A stretch of DNA of 12,664 nucleotides from NCBI GenBank assembly GCA_020629355.1, contig JAHDDM010000013.1, forward strand, positions 1 to 12,664, read 5' to 3'. Position 1 is the stretch's first letter. Each line of letters begins with the position of its first letter. Shown here one piece after another: positions 1 through 6,600 of the stretch. The notes below the pieces were generated by a model. It worked only from the letters and a program-made list of their open reading frames with translations, searched no databases and was not told the origin of the DNA. Source of the DNA: Rhodospirillaceae bacterium (GTDB lineage: Bacteria; Pseudomonadota; Alphaproteobacteria; JABSOH01). The translations under genes were made by a program, and so were the position numbers.

Positions 1-2
1 GG

Positions 3-716
3 CCAAAAGAACCCACAAGAATAAGTTTTGGCGGGCATAATCTTGTTTTGTTTCCACCCAAAAAAGATAATGCATATTCAATAAGCATTGATCTCGCCAA
101 TGAGAATATCTCAATAAACGAAGCAAAATCGTTGATGAACCGTTTATTGAGCGTTATGAGCTGGTGTGATGATCAACCTTCATCTGTACATGATGGTTGG
201 GCTGGCAATCCAATTCCCGTCCCAGTGGAAAGGCAAAAATTAGGTTTACATACGATGCCAGATTGGCTTTTCTTTCGAACGATGCCAACAGACGAGAAAC
301 TATTACGTTGCTTAGCCTATTACCGCGATGGACTGAATGCTCGTTCGGTTGGGCTAGCAAGTCATGCTTTCTTGAGCTTTTACCGCGTTTTTGAGACACA
401 CTATGATACAAAAGAAAAGGCAAAGTGCTGGATTAATGACGTCTTTGCTCGTGTAAAACTACCCATCAATGATGATATCTTGAAGAAGTTTGAAGCGTAT
501 CGACAAATAAAAAAAGTTGATCATGGCATGTATATTTATACATACTGCCGTGTTGCGACTGCTCATGGATCACGAAAGACGCCTTCAGACCCTGACGAAT
601 CTGAGGAGTCTGAGCGTTTATTGAACGCAGCAGAGATCACACATTGTCTTGCGCGGTATTTCATAAAAGAGACATTTGAATATTCAGATTCATACCTGAC
701 AGACGATTCTGAATAA
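3..716 (+). CDS. MauJ-like / HEPN-like hypothetical protein, 5' end cut by window edge
   Basis: The reading frame is open from the first bases of the window to the TAA at 714-716, with no in-frame stop upstream. The gene therefore probably begins outside the window. The only early start codon in frame is a TTG at 48 with no convincing ribosome-binding site, so I treat it as internal. About 237 residues are visible. The middle section (LRCLAYYRDGLNARSVG, then FLSFYRVFE) and the C-terminal stretch CRVATAHGSRKTPSDPDE resemble proteins labelled methylamine utilization MauJ-like. RVATAH (codons 549-566) fits the R-X4-6-H signature of HEPN domains, which often are RNases or bind nucleotides. The assignment is from memory of family patterns and is tentative, and no biochemical role can be claimed. 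The gene looks more A+T-rich than its neighbours and converges on the glutamate-synthase-like operon with an 11-base gap. Confidence 0.55.
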   Translation, partial: PKEPTRISFGGHNLVLFPPKKDNAYSISIDLANENISINEAKSLMNRLLSVMSWCDDQPSSVHDGWAGNPIPVPVERQKLGLHTMPDWLFFRTMPTDEKLLRCLAYYRDGLNARSVGLASHAFLSFYRVFETHYDTKEKAKCWINDVFARVKLPINDDILKKFEAYRQIKKVDHGMYIYTYCRVATAHGSRKTPSDPDESEESERLLNAAEITHCLARYFIKETFEYSDSYLTDDSE

Positions 717-727
717 TCATAGATCTT

Positions 728-2038
728 TTACGTCCCTGGAATCCAACTTGTGCCTGCCAATGGAACGCCTGCCATGGCTGCGGCTTCCACCGTTAAGGCC
801 GCAAGGTCTTCTGGCTCAAGGTTATGAATGTGGCTTTTGCCATTCGCGCGTGCCAGAGTCTGGACTTCCATGGTCAAGACATTCAGATAATTCGCCAGTC
901 TCTTGCCGCCCAATTCGGCATCAAAGCGTTTCGCCAGTTCGGGGTCTTGGGTGGTGATTCCCGCGGGGTCTTGTCCCTCGTGCCAGTCATCATACGCCCC
1001 TGCCGTTGCGCCTAACTTTTGATATTCGTCTTCCCATTTAGGGTCATTGTCCCCCAAAGCAATCAAGGCTGCCGTGCCTATGGCCACCGCATCCGCCCCC
1101 ATTGCCAAAGCCTTCGCCACATCCGCACCATTGCGAATACCGCCAGAGACAATAAGCTGTACGGTACGGTGCATATCCAATTCCTGCAAAGCACGCACGG
1201 CCTCACGCACGGCAGCTAGGGTAGGAATCCCGACATGCTCAATAAAGACCTCTTGAGTTGCTGCCGTGCCGCCTTGCATTCCATCAACCACCACCACATC
1301 CGCGCCAGCCTTGACCGCCAGAGTCGTGTCATAAAAAGGCCGTGCCGCACCCACCTTAACGTAAATCGGCTTTTGCCAAGCCGTAATTTCGCGGAGTTCG
1401 CGGATTTTAATTTCTAAATCATCCGGCCCCGTCCAATCAGGGTGGCGACAGGCTGAACGTTGATCAACCCCTTCAGGCAAGCAACGCATTCCCGCCACCC
1501 GTTCGCTGATTTTTTGCCCCAACAGCATTCCACCACCACCAGGCTTTGCACCTTGGCCTACCACTATTTCAATAGCATCGGCCTTGCGCAAGTCGTCAGG
1601 GTTCATGCCGTAACGACTCGGCAGAAGCTGATAGACTAAAGTTTCCGAATGTCCGCGTTCCTCTGGCGTCATGCCACCATCGCCTGTGGTCGTCGATGTC
1701 CCCACTGCACTCGCGCCGCGTCCCAAGGCTTCCTTGGCCTGTGCGCTTAAAGAGCCAAACGACATACCCGCGATGGTAATCGGGGTTTTCAGTGTAATGG
1801 GTTTCTTGGCAAATCGAGACCCCAAAATGACTTCGGTGGTGCATTTCTCCCGATAGCCTTCCAAAGGATACCGCGACATGGACGCACCAAGAAAGACCAG
1901 ATCATCAAAATTCGGTACACGACGTTTCGCGCCACCACCGCGAATATCGTAAATGCCCGTTGCTGCTGCACGGCGAATTTCGCTACGGGTATAGGCATCA
2001 AAGGCCGCCGCTTCACGGGGATATGTCCGTGTATTCAT
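728..2038 (-). CDS. mgsC: FMN-binding glutamate synthase-like subunit (GlxD/MgsC type)
   Basis: This 436-residue protein matches the FMN-binding synthase domain of glutamate synthase, carried as a free-standing subunit. In the family it transfers ammonia released from glutamine onto a keto acid or amino-acid acceptor. In N-methylglutamate synthase (MgsABC) the products are N-methylglutamate and ammonia from methylamine and glutamate. Visible landmarks are GMSFGSLS (91-98), the glycine-rich GQGAKPGGGG (161-170), VDGMQGGTAATQ (251-262) and the FMN-phosphate type segment SGGIRNGADVAKAL (298-311). The segment where large glutamate synthases carry the three iron-sulfur cysteines (about 326-364, ending AGITTQDPEL) has no cysteine. 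The whole protein has only C66, C186 and C197. Its ATG shares one base with the TGA of the GXGXG gene, so it is translationally coupled as the last gene of the operon. The choice between GlxD and MgsC is not settled here. Confidence 0.88.
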   Translation of the reverse strand: MNTRTYPREAAAFDAYTRSEIRRAAATGIYDIRGGGAKRRVPNFDDLVFLGASMSRYPLEGYREKCTTEVILGSRFAKKPITLKTPITIAGMSFGSLSAQAKEALGRGASAVGTSTTTGDGGMTPEERGHSETLVYQLLPSRYGMNPDDLRKADAIEIVVGQGAKPGGGGMLLGQKISERVAGMRCLPEGVDQRSACRHPDWTGPDDLEIKIRELREITAWQKPIYVKVGAARPFYDTTLAVKAGADVVVVDGMQGGTAATQEVFIEHVGIPTLAAVREAVRALQELDMHRTVQLIVSGGIRNGADVAKALAMGADAVAIGTAALIALGDNDPKWEDEYQKLGATAGAYDDWHEGQDPAGITTQDPELAKRFDAELGGKRLANYLNVLTMEVQTLARANGKSHIHNLEPEDLAALTVEAAAMAGVPLAGTSWIPGT

Positions 2039-2706
2039 CAGTATTCCCCTAGATGGTTGACGTTGAAATTATACAATTTACGGCTTGAGCCATAACGCTT
2101 GAAGTCGTTGACCTCTGCCACCAGACCCGCTTGATCGAGTAATCCTTGTAGCTCGGCGCGGTGGCTATCCTGCATCGGTTTTTCGATACAGTCCGCGCCT
2201 AAACTGGTGACCGTACCACGAACATAAATCTTTGCCTCGTAAATACTGTCGCCCAAGTCTGCACCAGCATCGCCCAAGACCACCAAACGCCCCGCCTGCG
2301 CCATAAAGCCAGACATATGCCCGACATTGCCACCGACAACAATATCCACGCCTTTCATCGAAATACCGCACCGCGCTGCTGCGCTGCCCTTGATCACCAA
2401 AAGCCCACCATGCGCGGTTGCACCAGCATACTGACTGGCATCACCCTGTACCGTGACCGTGCCAGACATCATGTTTTCGGCACAGCCAGAACCCGCATTG
2501 CCCTCGACGACAATATCAGCATTCTGGTTCATACCCGCAACGTAATAGCCAGCATGACCCTTGATAGACACCTGGTTTTTGTGCATCAAACCACAGGCCA
2601 GCGCGTGCTTGCCTTGGGGATTCAGCAAAGAAAACTTGCCGCCTTCAGCATTCTGTAAAGCTTGATTCACCTCGGACAGGTCTTGAGTCGCAAGATCGTA
2701 TTCCAT
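2038..2706 (-). CDS. mgsB: GXGXG beta-helix subunit of glutamate synthase-like enzyme (GlxC/MgsB type)
   Basis: This 222-residue protein is a stand-alone version of the C-terminal GXGXG (right-handed beta-helix) domain of glutamate synthase, which plays a structural role in joining the amidotransferase and synthase domains. Residues about 50-165 consist of short repeated turns with spaced glycines, for example GHAGYYVAGMNQNADIVVEG, then QGDASQYAGATAHGG and GGNVGHMSGFMAQAGR. That pattern is characteristic of the domain. The ATG at 2706 directly follows the TAG of the amidotransferase gene with no gap, and the TGA overlaps the next start by one base. All three proteins are thus made from one message in comparable amounts, as expected for a three-subunit complex. 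The length is normal for free-standing GlxC/MgsB proteins. Confidence 0.87.
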   Translation of the reverse strand: MEYDLATQDLSEVNQALQNAEGGKFSLLNPQGKHALACGLMHKNQVSIKGHAGYYVAGMNQNADIVVEGNAGSGCAENMMSGTVTVQGDASQYAGATAHGGLLVIKGSAAARCGISMKGVDIVVGGNVGHMSGFMAQAGRLVVLGDAGADLGDSIYEAKIYVRGTVTSLGADCIEKPMQDSHRAELQGLLDQAGLVAEVNDFKRYGSSRKLYNFNVNHLGEY

Positions 2707-3600
2707 CTAGTGCTCCCAACTGTAAATCGTTGCTGGCTCAGGTTCCCAAATTTTGGCCTGAGCAACATTCGGCAAGGTTGCTATCGCGCGAAATTCTGAG
2801 GACATGGCAACCCAATCTTCTGTCTCAGCGATAATCGCGGGCTTGCAGCCTATGGGATCTCGCACCACCGCAAAGCCCTCGCGCGTGCCAATGGCAAAGG
2901 TATAAAACCCATCAAGGTCCTGTAAGGCGCAATCAATCGCCTGTTGCAAACTATCACCAGAGCGCATACGCCACGCCAGATAGCCCGCTGCGACTTCTGA
3001 ATCGTTTTCGGTTTGAAAGCTCTCGCCTTTAGCCTGTAGGAATGTCCGAACATTATTATGGTTACTCAATGAACCATTATGTACCAAACAGGTATCCGAA
3101 CCCGTCGAAAACGGATGCGAACCCGCCGTGGTAATCGCGGATTCTGTCGCCATACGGGTATGGGCAATGGCGTGGCTACCGTGATAGCCTGAAAGGTCAT
3201 AATCCGCCATGACATTCTTGGGATCACCGATAGCCTTGACCATCTCAAGACTATGACCCACCGAAAGTACGGTGATTTCAGGATGTTTTTGAATAATCCA
3301 ACGGCGAATCTCCGCACCATCCGCATTGGTACGCAAAAACGCATGATTATGCACGATACGCGCCTCAACCGCACAGGAGAAAGCCGCCTCAATAGCCGTG
3401 ACCAGAGCCGAAAAATCTACCCCACCACTCTGATCAAGCAGGGTAATCTTGATCTCTGGTACATTTGAGGACTGATAGACCGCGAACCCTGCCGAATCTG
3501 GCCCGCGCTCGCGCATTTCATACAGCATCGACGCTGTCATACTGCCCAGGCTTTTATTCAGCTTAGGATTTTTCAGAAACAGTCCAACAATTCCGCACAT
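2707..3600 (-). CDS. mgsA: Class II glutamine amidotransferase subunit (GlxB/MgsA type)
   Basis: This 297-residue class II (Ntn-type) glutamine amidotransferase hydrolyses glutamine and passes ammonia to the synthase subunit. The protein starts MCGIVGLF, so removing the initiator Met exposes the catalytic Cys2. Other family motifs are ERGPDSAG (31-38), HTRMATES (147-154), HNGSLSNH (174-181) and NDSEV (199-203), which form the glutamine pocket. It is first in a three-gene operon with the GXGXG and FMN subunits. A strong ribosome-binding site, GGAGAGG at 3611-3605, lies five bases before the ATG, and a promoter-like sequence lies just upstream. Free-standing amidotransferases of this kind occur in glx and N-methylglutamate synthase (mgs) operons. 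The gmaS and mgd genes of the full N-methylglutamate pathway are not in this window, so a role in methylamine use is plausible but unproven. Confidence 0.88.
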   Translation of the reverse strand: MCGIVGLFLKNPKLNKSLGSMTASMLYEMRERGPDSAGFAVYQSSNVPEIKITLLDQSGGVDFSALVTAIEAAFSCAVEARIVHNHAFLRTNADGAEIRRWIIQKHPEITVLSVGHSLEMVKAIGDPKNVMADYDLSGYHGSHAIAHTRMATESAITTAGSHPFSTGSDTCLVHNGSLSNHNNVRTFLQAKGESFQTENDSEVAAGYLAWRMRSGDSLQQAIDCALQDLDGFYTFAIGTREGFAVVRDPIGCKPAIIAETEDWVAMSSEFRAIATLPNVAQAKIWEPEPATIYSWEH

Positions 3601-3637
3601 GACACCTCTCCTTCGAGGACAATTCGCCCTTCACTAG

Positions 3638-3666
3638 GATGTAAAGTGATCGTTTTACGATGTCAA
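3638..3666 (-). promoter_or_regulatory. Probable sigma70-type promoter of the mgsABC operon with overlapping inverted repeat
   Basis: Read on the minus strand there is a perfect -35 hexamer TTGACA (3666-3661), a 17-base spacer and TACATC as -10 (3643-3638), about 37 bases before the mgsA start. The -10 is weak (3 of 6 consensus bases). An inverted repeat ATCGT-AAA-ACGAT (3661-3649) covers the end of the -35 and the spacer, where a repressor would act. Promoter and operator functions are inferred from position and sequence only. Confidence 0.5.
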
Positions 3667-3686
3667 CAAAAGAGCGTGCGCGAATA

Positions 3687-6600
3687 TCACGATGCCAGCA
3701 TCACAGTTTCCACCGCACCGTCATTATCAAGGTCTTTGGCATAGATGGAATAACTGCCCTCACTGCCCTTTGGTGCCCAACCAGTCGTATCTGCAAGCTC
3801 AAAACCCGTAAGCCTGAGAACATTCCCCGCATCATTGCCTGTCATGAGACCCTTAATCTGATCATCAGAAAGCGCGAACTTGCTCGAACCTTCATATTTA
3901 ATCTCTTCAAAGTCCTTGATGACCGAAATGATCGTACTATCCATTGTAATGCTACTGTTGACCGTCAATTCATCATAACCCGCGCCCGCACCCGCGCCAG
4001 ATTGGTACAGATCATTAAAATCATGAGGTTCTTCATTCATCAGGTAAGAATTATTATACCCATTCAAGACTGGAGTTGATGAGCTAATTACTGAAGATAG
4101 CGCGTCACTTATCTTCAGCTCCGTTACTGTGCTACTGTTTCCTGCTGAATCAGTCTGTCGGACATACAAAGTCAAATTGTCGGTGCTGTAATCCTTACTT
4201 TTAATGGCAAAACTGCCCTTAGTCTGGTCACTACTATCGACTGTACCATTATAGTAGGTTGTGCCATCCAACGAGAACTGGAATGTTGCACCCGCCTCAA
4301 GACCCGTGACATTGATCGTACCATCTCTATCATCATCGCTATTTCTGGCAACAATCGGGGCAGAGGGTGGGGTGCTGTCCGTATTCGCAATGACGGTTAT
4401 GCCAGACTGTACCGTCACTTTGACCGTTCCACTGCTATGTATCGCTTCATAGATGTTTGACGCACCTAATTGTGTGAACTCACTACCCAACGAAACGGTA
4501 CGGTCACTGGCGGTAATCATACTACCATTATTGGTATAATCCCAATGGGTGATCGACAGAGCATTGTTGCTATCAGTCATATCTGCAACAATACTCGCGT
4601 TTAGCTTCAGGGTCGTGATAGCTTTAGCAAGTAAAATTGTCTCGAAATTATCCAGCTTACCCATAAAATTGCCGTGGCTTAAATCTACTGTACCAGACAT
4701 ATCATTATGAAAACGCAATGCATCCTGCCCCACGCCACCATCAAGCTTAATCTGTGTCCCTGAATTCGCGATAGCATTATACGATGCCGTCTGTAGCATA
4801 AAGGTATCATCACCAGCATCTCCGTTTAGAGTCATGGCATTGCCAGAAGCCGCAAACATCCAATCATTGCCCTCCTTGGCATTTGCCGTAGTAATACCAC
4901 CAGAACCCGCAAAAACATTAAAACTATCGTTCCCTGTACTACCTTCAGCCGTGCCGCTTTTGCGCTCCACAGTGAATACAGAAGAAGCCGTGCTATTATT
5001 AGCCGCATCCGAAGCAATCACTTTATATTTCACTGGCGCTGTCGAATCCTTTGAGACCTCAAACCCACTGTTGCCATCATAAGACGTGCTCCAAGAACCA
5101 TTGGATTGAAAAGTCGTGGTTGAGGCCAAAGCTGTCCCCGTGGGATTTTCGTTTGCATTCAGAGCATAAAGCTCAATTTTCGTGACCCCCTCGCCTGTCG
5201 TAATCATGCCTTCTAAGCCAGATTTGAATGTGTTGGGAGAGTCGTGGAAGTAATTCTCACCAGGCCAAGTGATCGTTGGCGCGGTGGGTGCGGTGGTATC
5301 CAGAGTGAACTCTAGTCCCGTGGCGATTGTACCAGTGGAGACTTTTTTTAATTGAATTTTTATGTCACCATCATTGCTACCATCAGAAGCAAAGTTGATT
5401 GGCTGAGTAAGCGGAACCCAAGTGTTATTATCTATACTATATTTCCACCCACTCCCGTAGGCACTGCTCACCACCTGAACGCCGTTCGTGACCTTATCGC
5501 CAGCAGCACCACTATCGTTATACAAGGCCAGAATTGGCGCAATTGAACTAGAGTCATAATTATAGGTCAAGACATTGCTGCTGGAGCTGACATTCCCCAC
5601 CTTATCGGTCTGCACCACGGTTACAGACTGTGCGCCCTCTCCTGCTGCAAAACTACTTAGAACGCTAGGTTGCACAGCGGATTCAGTACCGTTCACAATA
5701 TATTTCCAAGTCGCACCCGCTTCGATTCCACCCACATCAATAGAGCCTTTTGATGCAGTGCTCAAAGTCACGCTTGGCGTGGCGATGATCGTGTCAAAAT
5801 ACAGTTTTGCGGCTGGAGTGCTGCCGTCAAAAGTTTGGTCTACATTCGTAGTCTTATAAGTGGTTTTGATAACATGATTAACAACAGTCCCTTCATTGCC
5901 CGCCGCATCAATCTGGCGGACACTGATATTGCTGTATGTTCCATCCTCTGGCCTGAAGCTACTGCCCGTGCCATTTTGCCAGCCCTGACCATCGTTCAGA
6001 TTATATTCCCAAGTCGCACCTGTTTCGAGGCCAGCAATCTTTATGGCTTCATTTGTACCAAGATAGCCTGTCTTGAGATCATTCGAATCATAAGAACCAG
6101 AGCCAGAACTCTGCCCAGCCGCATCCGTCTCACCATGATAATCAACATCAAGAGACATCGTTGGTGCTGTAGTGGGCGCGATTGTATCGTAGGTAAACTT
6201 CAAAACATCACTCGGTGCACCTGTGTTTCCTGCGCCGTCTAGCTCTTGAATACGGAGAGTGTTTTCCTGATTATTATTTTTCAACGCCTCTACATCAGCA
6301 TTGAACGTTGAGAAATCTTTCCAGTCACCTTCATTCAGGCTGTACTGCTGCTTCACCGCATCACTGGAAAGCGTACTGAACGTAAATTCTAACGTGTTCG
6401 TAATTCCATCACTGCCTGACGAACCCGTATCCGCACCTGTTTTTAAGGCAACAGTCGGAGTGCTCTGCGGAGCCTCTTGATCCAAGCTAAAACTCAACGT
6501 ATCGCTTGTACTCGTATTTCCCGCCGCATCCGTTTGCTTGACCGTGATGTTTTTATCACCATCACCAGAAACCGTGAAACTCGTCACATCACTCGATTGT

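Noticed and set aside
48..50. TTG at 48 as the true start of the left-edge gene
   Set aside because: The frame stays open to the window edge and there is no ribosome-binding site before the TTG, so truncation by the window is more likely.
3660..4079. Plus-strand open frame opposite the 3' end of the giant gene
   Set aside because: It has no family resemblance, no ribosome-binding site, and overlaps a long convincing coding region on the other strand.
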